Assembly: GCF_005116675.2 (NCBI RefSeq)
Contig: NZ_CP050699.1
Coordinates: forward strand, 3,858,501-3,922,500
Source of the DNA: Desulfosediminicola ganghwensis
GTDB lineage: Bacteria; Desulfobacterota; Desulfobulbia; Desulfobulbales; Desulfocapsaceae
DNA: 64,000 nt
Reading direction: 5' to 3'
The position numbers were made by a program, and so were the translations under genes. Positions 1 through 7,122 of this stretch are shown one piece after another (position 1 is the first letter of the stretch; each line of letters starts with the position of its first letter). The notes under the pieces are model-generated. The model worked only from the letters and a program-made list of their open reading frames with translations. It had not been told where the DNA came from and searched no databases.

Positions 1-1326
1 TATTGCGTTCTCAGCGGCATTATTGTCCGGCGTCATTTCAGGAATATCGAGGTAGACCAATAAGCGTTTCCACTGGTTGAGGGTATAATTCACCGCAGAT
101 CCAAGCAAACTCTTCGGTGTCACTTGGCTAGACTTTTTGCTCAGCCAAAGGAAGAAATCTTCCAGAATCGGCCGAGCCTTTTTTCGACGCAAGGCAAGCA
201 GGTCTTCATCTGCAAGACCTTGTTTAGCTGCCTCTTTTTCAATTGCATAAATTTGTCGAATATAGTTCAGCGCTACATCGGTGCTGCCCGCCTTTTTGGT
301 TTTGCCACGACCTTTTTGTGCATCAACAAATTTACGGCGAACATGAGCCCAACAGCCAGCGTGGGCAATATTCGGTTGCGTATCAAGAAAGTCGTACCCA
401 GCGTAACCATCTGATTGCACGGCTCCACGATATCCCGCAAGCAGCTCCCTTGCAATTTTGGCTGAACGACTTGGAGCATAATGATAGATCAGGCCGGGAT
501 GATGTGGATCACCACCGCGACATATCCACATATACGATTTAGTTGTTGGTGACCGCCCCGGTTCAGCCAGAACCTGAACCGAGGTTTCATCGATATTGAT
601 TAACGGACCGGAATGAATCTCTCGCCACAGCAGTTCAAGAAGTGGTGTGCAGGCACCGGCAGCTTTCATTGCCCAATTAGCCATGGTTGCCCTGGGTATT
701 TCAGCTCCCAGCCGGGAAAATTGTCTTTCCTGCCGGTAAAATGGCAGTGCATCACAGAATTTTGCAGTAAGTATATGGGCGAGTAAGCCCGCGGTAGCAA
801 TTCCCTTGCTGATAATCTGCTTTGGCGGTGGTGCAATTTTCACCACTGGCCCTTCAGACTCCAATCCTTCACAGGCTTTACAAGCATATTTAGGGCGAAT
901 ATGACGCACAACCCGTATAATAGCTGGGACGATATCCAACTTTTCGGAAATATCCTCACCTATACGATCCAGCTCCGCCCCACAATTGCAGACTTTATCA
1001 TCTTCGGGAATGTCATGTACGATTTCGACCCTGGGCAGGTTAGCCGGTAACGGCTTGCGGCCTCGTTTCGCTCGAGTATGTTCAGGGACTTCAACAACCT
1101 CGGCAACTGGCTCAACCTCAGGTTCAGGCATGTCAAAGAGAGGCAGTTGCATCACGCCTGCTTCGGCTCCTCCTTTTTCACTTTTTTTGCCAAACAGTTT
1201 GGCATAGAGTAGACGAACCTGCTCTCGTAAAAGCTCGGTTTCCCGCTCGTAACGACGTTGGGTTTCAACGAGAAGTCGTTTGAGTTCTGCCGGGTCATCA
1301 GGAAGGTTTGCTGTATCGAAATTCAT
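1..1326 (-). CDS. tnpC: IS66 transposase TnpC (partial, runs off the window)
   Basis: A frame of 442 codons starts at ATG 1326 (MNFDTANLPDDP) and stays open to base 1, so the C-terminus is outside the window. The DDE-type transposase cuts and joins the element ends. An N-terminal leucine-rich coiled segment is followed by a zinc-finger-like stretch with CNCG and CKAC pairs. Then come the IS66 catalytic blocks: INIDET (first Asp), VQSDGYAGYD (second Asp) and, at the very edge of the window, NNAAENAI with the catalytic Glu. It lies 62 bases downstream of tnpB. No frameshift is seen in the visible part. The family call is secure. Confidence 0.95.
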   Translation of the reverse strand, partial: MNFDTANLPDDPAELKRLLVETQRRYERETELLREQVRLLYAKLFGKKSEKGGAEAGVMQLPLFDMPEPEVEPVAEVVEVPEHTRAKRGRKPLPANLPRVEIVHDIPEDDKVCNCGAELDRIGEDISEKLDIVPAIIRVVRHIRPKYACKACEGLESEGPVVKIAPPPKQIISKGIATAGLLAHILTAKFCDALPFYRQERQFSRLGAEIPRATMANWAMKAAGACTPLLELLWREIHSGPLINIDETSVQVLAEPGRSPTTKSYMWICRGGDPHHPGLIYHYAPSRSAKIARELLAGYRGAVQSDGYAGYDFLDTQPNIAHAGCWAHVRRKFVDAQKGRGKTKKAGSTDVALNYIRQIYAIEKEAAKQGLADEDLLALRRKKARPILEDFFLWLSKKSSQVTPKSLLGSAVNYTLNQWKRLLVYLDIPEMTPDNNAAENAI

Positions 1327-1388
1327 GTGTGCAATATACCACATAAACATTGCCATAACAGCTAGTTCAAGCAATATTTCCATAAATA

Positions 1389-1736
1389 TTATGATACTGA
1401 ATTGTAGCTAAGTTGCATGTGAGCCTGTTGCACATCAAGCCCATGTAAAAGCCACTGCAAAGCAGTTTCATGGACTTCAATTACCTCTTCTTCTGATTCC
1501 GGCCAACGAAAGACATCTGCCTCAAGTCGTTTTTGCCAGATGCAAAAACCATTTTGATACCAGTAAAGGATCTTGACCATATCCCTTTTCCTATTACAGA
1601 AAGCGAACAGACTGCCCGAGAAAAGATCGAGGTCAAACTGATCTTCAACAAGAAGAGACAAACCGTTTATTGACTTGCGCATATCGGTAACCCCGAGAGC
1701 AATGTAGACTCGGACATTTGCTGGAGTGGGAATCAT
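1389..1736 (-). CDS. tnpB: IS66 accessory protein TnpB
   Basis: This 115-residue protein is the IS66 Orf2/TnpB accessory protein, needed for transposition in studied members although its biochemical role is unclear. The family signature is visible near the N-terminus: VTDMRKSINGLSLLV, followed by LFAFCNRKRDMVKILYW and a C-terminal part with the typical W-Q-KRLEAD-FRWP pattern. Its length is normal for TnpB. The ATG overlaps the tnpA stop (ATGA, 1733-1736), which implies translational coupling. Confidence 0.95.
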   Translation of the reverse strand: MIPTPANVRVYIALGVTDMRKSINGLSLLVEDQFDLDLFSGSLFAFCNRKRDMVKILYWYQNGFCIWQKRLEADVFRWPESEEEVIEVHETALQWLLHGLDVQQAHMQLSYNSVS

Positions 1737-2071
1737 GTTAGCTGCTCCAGGGTCTTCACAGCTTTTTTCAATTGTTCGGCGCAGAAGTCACTCTGAATTT
1801 CGAGCTTAAATCGATTGACATGTACTGCGATGCTAGCAGGAGAAGCCGTAACAGGATTATCTGGAAGTGTTGCTGGTACAGTAAGTGGGTAAAACGCAAC
1901 CTGCCTATCATTCAGGTTTTTTAGTTTGCGCTTCCAGTAGCCAAATGTCGCCAGAGCAATGCCGTGCGATTGACAATAGGTTTTCTGACTCAGATTACTT
2001 GATTGCCAAGCAGTGATATGTTTTTGCCAGTATTCCTGCTTCTGCTGTAGTTTCGAGATTGTGCCGTTCAC
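1733..2071 (-). CDS. tnpA: IS66 protein TnpA (helix-turn-helix)
   Basis: This 112-residue protein is the IS66 Orf1/TnpA, the first gene of the element. Its N-terminal half shows the usual W-x-x-HI-x-x-W-x-x-S-x-LSQK-x-YC pattern, followed by a helix-turn-helix-like stretch (GIALATFGYWKRKLK) seen in these small DNA-binding accessory proteins. The C-terminal part (KLEIQSDFCAEQLKKAVKTLEQL) also fits family members. The RBS GGAGGT lies a few bases before the ATG on the minus strand. About 83 bp separate the start from the predicted element end at 2154. Confidence 0.9.
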   Translation of the reverse strand: MNGTISKLQQKQEYWQKHITAWQSSNLSQKTYCQSHGIALATFGYWKRKLKNLNDRQVAFYPLTVPATLPDNPVTASPASIAVHVNRFKLEIQSDFCAEQLKKAVKTLEQLT

Positions 2072-2150
2072 GATGTATACCTCCTTGGTTATGGTGAGGC
2101 ATACTGGAACATGAATTTATAGGACTGAAAAGATGGGGTTTATTGGTCGC

Positions 2151-2300
2151 TTACCGTAGATGACGATAACAGGAATAGTATAAAGTTGCCGTTGTCCTAT
2201 CACAATCAAACCTTATCAATATTAACTTCAATTCTGACCATTTTTTTTCTGCAAGATAGATTTGCAATAATGCCTGCCAAGCAACACTACGCTGTGGCAT
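2151..2300 (-). pseudogene. Short open frame truncated by the IS66 end
   Basis: On the minus strand, ATG 2300 is preceded by a good ribosome site (GAGAGGAGAAATCA) and opens a 49-codon frame (MPQRSVAWQALLQIYLAEKK...). The TAA stop at 2151-2153 is formed inside the first bases of the IS66 terminal repeat, so the native frame was cut there and its remainder would lie beyond the left end of the element. I do not recognise the protein family. It may be a real gene disrupted by IS66, or a chance frame with a chance Shine-Dalgarno. It is divergent from the riboswitch-controlled gene at 2483. Confidence 0.4.
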
Positions 2301-2359
2301 TGATTTCTCCTCTCTGATAACCGAAAATTACAAAGCATTGGGAAAACTGATTGCGCGAT

Positions 2360-2428
2360 AAGACAAGACCAACCTGTTGTAAAACAGGGACGGAGAGCCA
2401 CGGGTCTCTATTTGATAGCCGAGTTGCC
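2360..2428 (+). promoter_or_regulatory. Cyclic-dinucleotide (GEMM-I, c-di-GMP-I class) riboswitch aptamer
   Basis: The stretch has the GEMM-I layout: a six-base-pair hairpin CCTGTT-GTAA-AACAGG (2373-2388) closed by a GNRA tetraloop, then GGGACGGAGAGCCACGGG and, after a short P3 arm, GATAGCCGAGTTGCC. This matches the family pattern GGGACGCAAAGCCACGGG...GATAGCCGGGTTGCC known from Geobacter-type examples. The aptamer overlaps a terminator hairpin (2419-2453) and precedes a secreted-protein gene by about 55 bp. Whether it binds c-di-GMP or the cGAMP variant ligand cannot be told from this reading. Confidence 0.85.
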
Positions 2429-2453
2429 TTTTAATGAGGTGGTTCGGTTTTTT
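2419..2453 (+). terminator. Rho-independent terminator overlapping the riboswitch 3' half
   Basis: The strand CCGAGTTGCC (2419-2428), which is also the 3' part of the aptamer, can pair over all ten positions (with G-U wobbles) with GGTGGTTCGG (2438-2447), and a run of six T follows. Folding the aptamer would block this hairpin, so ligand binding should allow read-through (an ON switch). The logic is inferred from the overlap. Confidence 0.75.
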
Positions 2454-2482
2454 CTGTTGAACTGGATAAAAGGGGGGCTGCT

Positions 2483-3607
2483 ATGAAAACACTTTCTACT
2501 ATGGCCAGTTGCATCAAACAACGACTCTTTGCGACAACCTTGATGGCAGTACTTTTGACACTACTATTGGATTCTGCAGTCTTGGGAGAGTATTTAGAAG
2601 TAGATTTATATCCACTTTACACAGAAGACTACAATCTGTTTGACCATGAATATAGAGGATTTTTTGACTATTTTGAGCAAGACCACATCACTATTCCCGA
2701 CCTGCCTGGGGCAACCTTTTACGTCAAGTCAAAGAACCATACAGGGCCTCACGTGTTGTCTTCTACCCTGGAAGGCACCGAGAGTTTCAAGATTCCTATT
2801 GACGAACCAGGTGTGTCCAAAATTTATATGTTAGGCACGGGTACTTATTTGGCATCGTCATTTGGCCATAGTAGCCTCTGGTGCGAGGACTTAAATCATT
2901 TTTCCTTCACCCTTTCCTATTCTGATGGCGCTGAGGAAGAGGTATTTCCGGTTAACACACTCACTGGACTTTCACAGTGGAGTGACATTCTCCATGGATA
3001 CATGTACGGCTATAGTGGCATAGCAGTGGGCCATTTTCCGGCGTCTGAATGGGGTCACTATCACCTTTACGAAATAGCCGTAGATAATCAGAAAACGATT
3101 ACTGCAATAACTATGAACGACAAGTCAGGAGGCACCTATGATGTTGGTGATTACACCATACTGGCAATGACTCTTGAGGTAATTTCAATCCCAGTAGAGG
3201 TGGATATTAAACCTGGTTCTTGTCCGAATCCGTTAAATACAAGACAGAAGGGGATATTACCTGTCGCAATTTTAGGCACTGAGGATTTTGATGTAACTAC
3301 TATAGACCCTGAGTCTGTTCGATTGGTGGGGGCTGCCCCACTTCACTGGTCAATGGAGGATGTTGCCACACCATATGAAGATATCATGCATGGTTGTGAT
3401 ACTCATGCCTGCACCGAGTTACGATATGATGGCTTCATAGATCTCACTTTGAAGTTCAATGCTCAGGAGGTAGTCGCCGCCATTGGTGAAGTAGAGGATT
3501 ATGAGTGTCTGATCCTCGAACTTTCTGGAAACCTGAAAGATGAATTTGGAGGAACTTCTTTTGAAGGTGAGGATTTTGTGTTTATCCTGAAGAAGAACAA
3601 AAAGTAA
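2483..3607 (+). CDS. Secreted protein with a C-terminal DIKPGSCPNPLN-type module
   Basis: The 374-residue protein starts at ATG 2483, with a GGGGGG ribosome site just upstream. Residues 1-35 form a signal peptide (basic start, then a hydrophobic stretch ending near SAVLG), so it is exported. The middle part is not recognised. The last 130 residues or so match a module seen repeatedly at the C-termini of secreted proteins of Deltaproteobacteria and archaea: DIKPGSCPNPLN, then KGILPVAILGTEDFDV, an SVRL segment, DLTLKF and a LSGNLKDEFGGT-like end. The function of the module is not known to me. The upstream cyclic-dinucleotide riboswitch suggests a role in the surface or biofilm state. A terminator follows directly. 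Confidence 0.85.
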   Translation: MKTLSTMASCIKQRLFATTLMAVLLTLLLDSAVLGEYLEVDLYPLYTEDYNLFDHEYRGFFDYFEQDHITIPDLPGATFYVKSKNHTGPHVLSSTLEGTESFKIPIDEPGVSKIYMLGTGTYLASSFGHSSLWCEDLNHFSFTLSYSDGAEEEVFPVNTLTGLSQWSDILHGYMYGYSGIAVGHFPASEWGHYHLYEIAVDNQKTITAITMNDKSGGTYDVGDYTILAMTLEVISIPVEVDIKPGSCPNPLNTRQKGILPVAILGTEDFDVTTIDPESVRLVGAAPLHWSMEDVATPYEDIMHGCDTHACTELRYDGFIDLTLKFNAQEVVAAIGEVEDYECLILELSGNLKDEFGGTSFEGEDFVFILKKNKK

Positions 3608-3634
3608 GTATTTCTATATTAGTATGATTTGCCA

Positions 3635-3667
3635 TAAGGCAGAGTCATTTAGCTGGCTCTGCCTTTT
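3635..3667 (+). terminator. Rho-independent terminator after the secreted-protein gene
   Basis: AAGGCAGAG (3636-3644) pairs with CTCTGCCTT (3657-3665) around a short loop and is followed by a T-rich stretch. It lies 28 bases after the stop of the gene at 2483-3607. Confidence 0.8.
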
Positions 3668-4104
3668 CTATTTGCTATGGAGAAGGGTAGCAAATACCAA
3701 TACTAACAATATAAATGGTGATCGGGCCTGACGTTTTAGGATTTTGAGGTTTGATTTGATCTCAATCTTCTGATAAACGAGCTCCAAGAGTTACAGGAAA
3801 TACCTCTCACTGGCGGAGGCGACAAGACTGCTGACCTTCCCCGCAGGTAATGTTGAAGTGCAAGGCTCAGTTGTTGGAATTACCTGATCAGGAAGAATCT
3901 TCAACTCCACCTTGCATGATTGTGTCGTGGAATCAATCACGACGCCTGACATCTCGGTGCAAACTGGCGAGTAACGATTATTTGGTATTTTCTCCGCGTT
4001 CGATAGAAGAAATCTGCTCTAGCATGCTAACCCTGTTTCTGCATATCCTAACAAAATTCCGTCTTGTTAGTATGACCTACATGTTGTAAACATCAGTAAC
4101 ATAG
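3668..4104 (+). other. Gene-poor stretch with copy A of a dispersed repeat
   Basis: I see no convincing gene here. A 79-codon frame exists at 3850-4089 but has no ribosome site or recognisable protein and runs through a repeat copy (3918-3941). The stretch probably holds decayed sequence upstream of the recombinase remnant at 4105. Confidence 0.5.
3918..3950 (+). repeat. Dispersed repeat, copy A
   Basis: GATTGTGTCGTGGAATC at 3918-3934 is identical to copies B (4925) and C (6648). Nine bases later GCCTGAC occurs, one base different from the GCCTAAC found at the same distance in B and C. Confidence 0.8.
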
Positions 4105-4329
4105 CTAAATCAAGAACTGGTTTATGAAGTATTCTTTACCGAGGGAGTTGATTTATACGGTGGGACTCGACACAGTTCAGCTATAGCTGTTAGGGAGCAT
4201 TTTACACCAGAACAGATTAAACAAGGGACGATGCATCAAACCAATAAAGCTTTTGAAAGATACTTTAGAATAGGTTCTGATGATGTTCGCAATATTTACC
4301 AACATACATCACAGATGTGGCTCAAATGA
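4105..4329 (+). pseudogene. Tyrosine recombinase (integrase), C-terminal remnant
   Basis: An open frame without a start codon, bounded by TAG at 4102 and TGA at 4327, encodes about 74 residues: a VFFTEGVDLYGGTRHSSA stretch, then REHFTPEQIKQGTMHQTNKAFERYF. This is the end of a tyrosine site-specific recombinase: the Arg-His pair in GTRHSSA (box II), the later His, and the nucleophilic Tyr in FERYF at the usual distance. The N-terminal domain and the first catalytic Arg are absent, and upstream frames are broken, so the gene is a relic. It fits the mobile character of the region and may derive from the integrase that brought the island in. Confidence 0.75.
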
Positions 4330-4365
4330 TGTCTTAACAACTAACTTAGATAAAGCATAAAAACA

Positions 4366-4914
4366 TTGATAAATCTACCTAATATACCCACCGACAACCT
4401 ATATAAGTTTATAGCTATTTTTGGCTTGGTCATTACGATTTTTGGACTATATATGTTGAAATCTCGATCTAGAGAAATGCAACCTAAGATATTCATCTTA
4501 CAAGAAGAAGCAGCGTTGTTGGAGAGCGAGATAGATATCTTATCACAGAGTTTAGATAAAGTAGAAGAGCAATTAGATAGCCTCGAAAAAGATTCTAACC
4601 GAGATCCAAATAAAATAGCCCATGTTAAATTATTACACGAAAAGAACCGAGAAAACCATAATGAGGTTAAAAGGAAAAGGGCTGTACAAATTGTTAAAGT
4701 CCAAAATAGTCGATTATTACTAAATCAAATCACACGAGAGAATAGAGCTGATAAATTGCTAATAACTCTCGGTATATTATCTATGCTTTTGGGATTCAAT
4801 CTTTGGTACTTTTTATTACAGAGTCCGCAGGACAAACTACTGAAACACGAACTGCAAAAAGCAACTTTAGCTACTGATAAACTAAGCATTCGGGGGCAGA
4901 CCCCAAATCCCTGA
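4366..4914 (+). CDS. Membrane-anchored coiled-coil protein of unknown function
   Basis: The frame of 182 codons starts with TTG (4366); no ATG or clear ribosome site supports it, so the true start is uncertain. The protein has a hydrophobic helix at about residues 12-29, a long charged heptad-rich region at about 30-120 (many Glu, Lys, Leu; likely coiled coil) and a second hydrophobic helix at about 130-150. The C-terminus (SIRGQTPNP) is coded by a small palindrome, GGGGGCAGACCCC. I do not recognise a family. The low GC content differs from the core genes. The frame ends ten bases before repeat copy B and 36 bases before an attC-like inverted repeat, as in a gene cassette. Confidence 0.55.
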   Translation: MINLPNIPTDNLYKFIAIFGLVITIFGLYMLKSRSREMQPKIFILQEEAALLESEIDILSQSLDKVEEQLDSLEKDSNRDPNKIAHVKLLHEKNRENHNEVKRKRAVQIVKVQNSRLLLNQITRENRADKLLITLGILSMLLGFNLWYFLLQSPQDKLLKHELQKATLATDKLSIRGQTPNP

Positions 4915-4924
4915 TGATATGACT

Positions 4925-4957
4925 GATTGTGTCGTGGAATCTTGCAGGTTGCCTAAC
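4925..4957 (+). repeat. Dispersed repeat, copy B
   Basis: GATTGTGTCGTGGAATC at 4925-4941, then nine unrelated bases, then GCCTAAC (4951-4957). The preceding bases GATATGACT are shared with copy C. Confidence 0.85.
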
Positions 4958-5023
4958 AGCGCTTTCTTCTGTATAACATTACAAAAATTATGTTACGCAG
5001 ATTCTGTATAATTACTTGTTAGA
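4951..5023 (+). other. attC-like inverted repeat 1
   Basis: GCCTAAC (4951-4957) fits the integron R'' core RYYYAAC and can pair with TTGTTAG (5016-5022) at the other end; inside, TAACAT (4974-4979) pairs with ATGTTA (4990-4995). The element lies between two same-strand genes. The right core is GTTAGAA, which deviates from GTTRRRY at the last base. This is a structural resemblance only; no integron integrase is visible in the window. Confidence 0.4.
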
Positions 5024-5045
5024 AATCCAAAATAAAATATCGAAT

Positions 5046-5651
5046 ATGAAAACAAAGGTAGCTTTACAATTTAAGATTGAATTATTAGAAATTTCTCCAA
5101 TAATTTGGAGGACTATTCAAGTTTCAGCAAGATATAGTTTCTGGGATTTGCATGTAGCAATTCAAGATTCAATGGGATGGCTTGATTATCATATTCATGA
5201 ATTCAAAATTAAGCCACCTAGAAAAAGAAATTTCATATCCATTGGTATTCCACATAATGAATATGAAAACAAAACTCTCCCTGGGTGGGAAACCAAGGTT
5301 ACAGATTATTTAAATGAACCTGGTGACTTTGCACTCTATGAGTACGATTTTGGTGATGGATGGGAACATAAAGTAACATTAGAGAGTAAGTTTTTAGCAG
5401 ACGATAATGTCAAATATCCAATATGCATCAAAGGCGAGCGATCCTGTCCCCCTGAAGACTGTGGTGGAGTGCCAGGCTATTATGAATTAATCGAAATACT
5501 TTCAGATAAAAAGCATGAACGTTACGAAGATATGGTTTACTGGTTAGAGAACCATGCCAAGAGCTATATGCCTTATAAGCCTGAAATTTTTGATTCTAGT
5601 TCAGTTGAATTTTGGAATCCAAAAAAACGCTTCAATATGGCATTTAAATAA
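5046..5651 (+). CDS. Plasmid pRiA4b ORF-3-like protein
   Basis: The 201-residue protein belongs to the pRiA4b ORF-3 family (Pfam PF07929), small soluble proteins of unknown function that are frequent on plasmids and in integron cassettes. Family marks are the opening QFKIELLEISPIIWRTIQV, the WLDYHIHEF stretch, YDFGDGWEHKV in the middle and the Cys-containing CPPEDCGGVPGYYEL block near residue 145. I prefer ATG 5046 to an upstream TTG (5016), because family members start just before this strand and the TTG lies inside the attC-like repeat. The ribosome site is weak. It is followed by a second attC-like site. Confidence 0.85.
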   Translation: MKTKVALQFKIELLEISPIIWRTIQVSARYSFWDLHVAIQDSMGWLDYHIHEFKIKPPRKRNFISIGIPHNEYENKTLPGWETKVTDYLNEPGDFALYEYDFGDGWEHKVTLESKFLADDNVKYPICIKGERSCPPEDCGGVPGYYELIEILSDKKHERYEDMVYWLENHAKSYMPYKPEIFDSSSVEFWNPKKRFNMAFK

Positions 5652-5660
5652 AAATATTTT

Positions 5661-5718
5661 GCTAAAAAAGTCGGTCAACACGGACTCGCTGAAGCTCGCC
5701 GGTTACCTTCACGTTATG
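5661..5718 (+). other. attC-like inverted repeat 2 (best candidate)
   Basis: The arms GGT-c-AAC-a-CGG (5673-5683) and CCGGTTACC (5699-5707) pair over nine positions with two unpaired bases only on the 5' arm, the asymmetric bulges characteristic of integron attC sites. The 3' end runs TTCACGTTATG, close to attC R' ends, while the expected TAAC in the R'' box reads TAAA. It lies ten bases after the stop of the pRiA4b-like gene and ahead of the next gene, as a cassette recombination site would. Confidence 0.5.
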
Positions 5719-5754
5719 TATGTAGAGCAATTCAAATCCAACAGGAGGTGCCAA

Positions 5755-6255
5755 ATGTGGCCATTTAGTAAAAAAAAGAAAGAGGATGATAGCTCATCAG
5801 TATTTGTAACAGACGCAATTCTATCTCGTGCATTAATGGGCAACCGAGATGCTTGGGACAAAATTTTGAATGACAGTTCTAGAGATTTGTTAAAAGCCAT
5901 TTCGGGCGTCACTATGTCATGCACAATCATCCATCGCTGGGGAGATACTCTTGAAAAAGAGGATTATTTCAACACAAATAAATTTATTGATTTTGTGATT
6001 GGCCAGCACGCAAACAAGAGTACTCTCCAAGAAATAAATGATGACGACAAACTATGGGAAGTAACACAGGAAATCGTTAAGAGCTGTATTGATTTTATGA
6101 AAGAGAAAAAACAAATCCCAACGGAAATAAGTAAATATATTGAAGATGCAAATAATGCACCAGCAATCCATGAAGGGGCATTGCTTAGTGCAATGATGAA
6201 TCCCGTTTCAAACCTGACGAAAAAAGCTCAAGACATTACCAAAAGATTATCGTGA
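5755..6255 (+). CDS. Hypothetical soluble protein
   Basis: The start ATG 5755 (MWPFSKKKKEDD) has an excellent ribosome site, CAGGAGGTG; longer readings in this frame lack one and run through the attC-like site. The product of 166 residues begins with a WPF-K-rich tail and is otherwise mostly helical and charged, with no signal peptide or membrane helix. I recognise no family. Such MW-PFxKKK starts occur in small cytosolic proteins of mobile DNA, which is not evidence of function. It is followed closely by two further small same-strand genes. Confidence 0.65.
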   Translation: MWPFSKKKKEDDSSSVFVTDAILSRALMGNRDAWDKILNDSSRDLLKAISGVTMSCTIIHRWGDTLEKEDYFNTNKFIDFVIGQHANKSTLQEINDDDKLWEVTQEIVKSCIDFMKEKKQIPTEISKYIEDANNAPAIHEGALLSAMMNPVSNLTKKAQDITKRLS

Positions 6256-6283
6256 GAAAATTATCAAAAACAGGAGAAGACAA

Positions 6284-6403
6284 ATGGGTGGTGCTTTTTA
6301 TTTAATAGGTATTGCTCTGGCTGGGTTTGTAGTAAGAGAATTAAGGGACAGACCACAAATTTCTTCATTCCTAAAAGAGGATTATGACCACCAACGAAGC
6401 TGA
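6284..6403 (+). CDS. Small single-helix membrane protein (39 aa)
   Basis: ATG 6284 follows the ribosome site CAGGAGAAG. The 39-residue product has a hydrophobic helix at about residues 4-17 (AFYLIGIALAGFVV) followed by a charged tail, so it is probably a membrane microprotein. It overlaps the next gene by 20 bases, which suggests coupled translation with it. The function is unknown, and the short length makes a chance frame possible. Confidence 0.5.
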   Translation: MGGAFYLIGIALAGFVVRELRDRPQISSFLKEDYDHQRS

Positions 6404-6614
6404 ATCACTCTCCCCTTTCACCACCAAGGATGCTGAAACCATTTGGCGTGAAAGCATTGCCGGGCTACTCAAGGCAGCCTACTTGCAAAGCTTCTCACAA
6501 TCCAAGATTGATTCTGCCCGATACAAGTTTCCATCATTCAAAGAGTGGTGGGCAACCCTCGACAACGAACAGCGAAAACGAGTGAAGGGGGCGCTGGCCG
6601 CGTTCATCCTCTGA
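6384..6614 (+). CDS. Hypothetical protein (76 aa)
   Basis: ATG 6384 is preceded by AGAGGA. The 76-residue protein is soluble, with a C-terminal part rich in Lys, Arg and Trp (FPSFKEWWATLDNEQRKRVKGALAAF), the look of a small helical domain. No family is recognised. It ends 33 bases before repeat copy C. Confidence 0.55.
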   Translation: MTTNEAESLSPFTTKDAETIWRESIAGLLKAAYLQSFSQSKIDSARYKFPSFKEWWATLDNEQRKRVKGALAAFIL

Positions 6615-6647
6615 TCGCGGCCGGTGCCCCCTTCTGGTGATATGACT

Positions 6648-6680
6648 GATTGTGTCGTGGAATCAACCATACCGCCTAAC
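6648..6680 (+). repeat. Dispersed repeat, copy C
   Basis: GATTGTGTCGTGGAATC at 6648-6664, nine bases, then GCCTAAC at 6674-6680, followed by AAGCTCG. The geometry is the same as copies A and B. It lies just after a small gene and may begin a further attC-like site, but I could not find a matching right core. Confidence 0.8.
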
Positions 6681-6858
6681 AAGCTCGTCTCGGCAGCCGA
6701 TCCCCTTTTTCTTAACTTCAACATCCCTTAAGGCATTGACAGTACAAACAATACATGCAAGTGTAGTAGTCCAATGATTCCCCTGTTTTCCATAAAGTTG
6801 ACCTCTCAAAAAAGGTTAGCCTTAAAAACCAAATAACTTTAACCGTAAAGGTGACGTA

Positions 6859-7122
6859 ATGAGTGAGGTAAAAGGCTTGGATTTTGAAGAATATGTTCAA
6901 TGGCGAAAAGACCTGGAAGATGCAGTAAAAATTGAAAATGACTTAATAATTCTTGGGCCGCAAGGGTTCTATGATATAGAAATTTCATCATGTAATACCT
7001 ATGAGAAAATATTGGGTTGGGCATTCCACTTATCTGAAAAAACTTGGATGACCACTGATGTGTTGCGGTATTTCATCAGAGTTGCATGTCAAGCTAGTGA
7101 TATAAAAGTGCCTTCCGTGTAA
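6859..7122 (+). CDS. Hypothetical protein (87 aa)
   Basis: ATG 6859 follows AAAGGTGACGTA, a plausible ribosome site. The protein is soluble and acidic at its N-terminus (MSEVKGLDFEEYVQWRKDLE) with no recognised domain. It stands alone between repeat copy C and a hairpin downstream (7136-7165). Confidence 0.55.
   Translation: MSEVKGLDFEEYVQWRKDLEDAVKIENDLIILGPQGFYDIEISSCNTYEKILGWAFHLSEKTWMTTDVLRYFIRVACQASDIKVPSV

Larger units (their letters stand above)
1..2154 (-). mobile_element. IS66-family insertion sequence, truncated by the window edge
   Basis: Three genes in the IS66 order tnpA-tnpB-tnpC are read on the minus strand, with tnpA and tnpB overlapping by four bases. The outer end upstream of tnpA is placed at 2154, because the minus strand there starts GTAAGCGACC, like the GTAAGCG ends typical of IS66 elements. 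The eight bases just outside (2155-2162, cgtagatg) would be the target duplication, but the other copy lies beyond the window, so this cannot be checked. All three reading frames are open, so the element could be active. It truncates a short open frame at 2151-2300. Confidence 0.9.

Noticed and set aside
3850..4089. 79-codon open frame
   Set aside because: It has no Shine-Dalgarno and no recognisable protein, and it covers a copy of the dispersed repeat.
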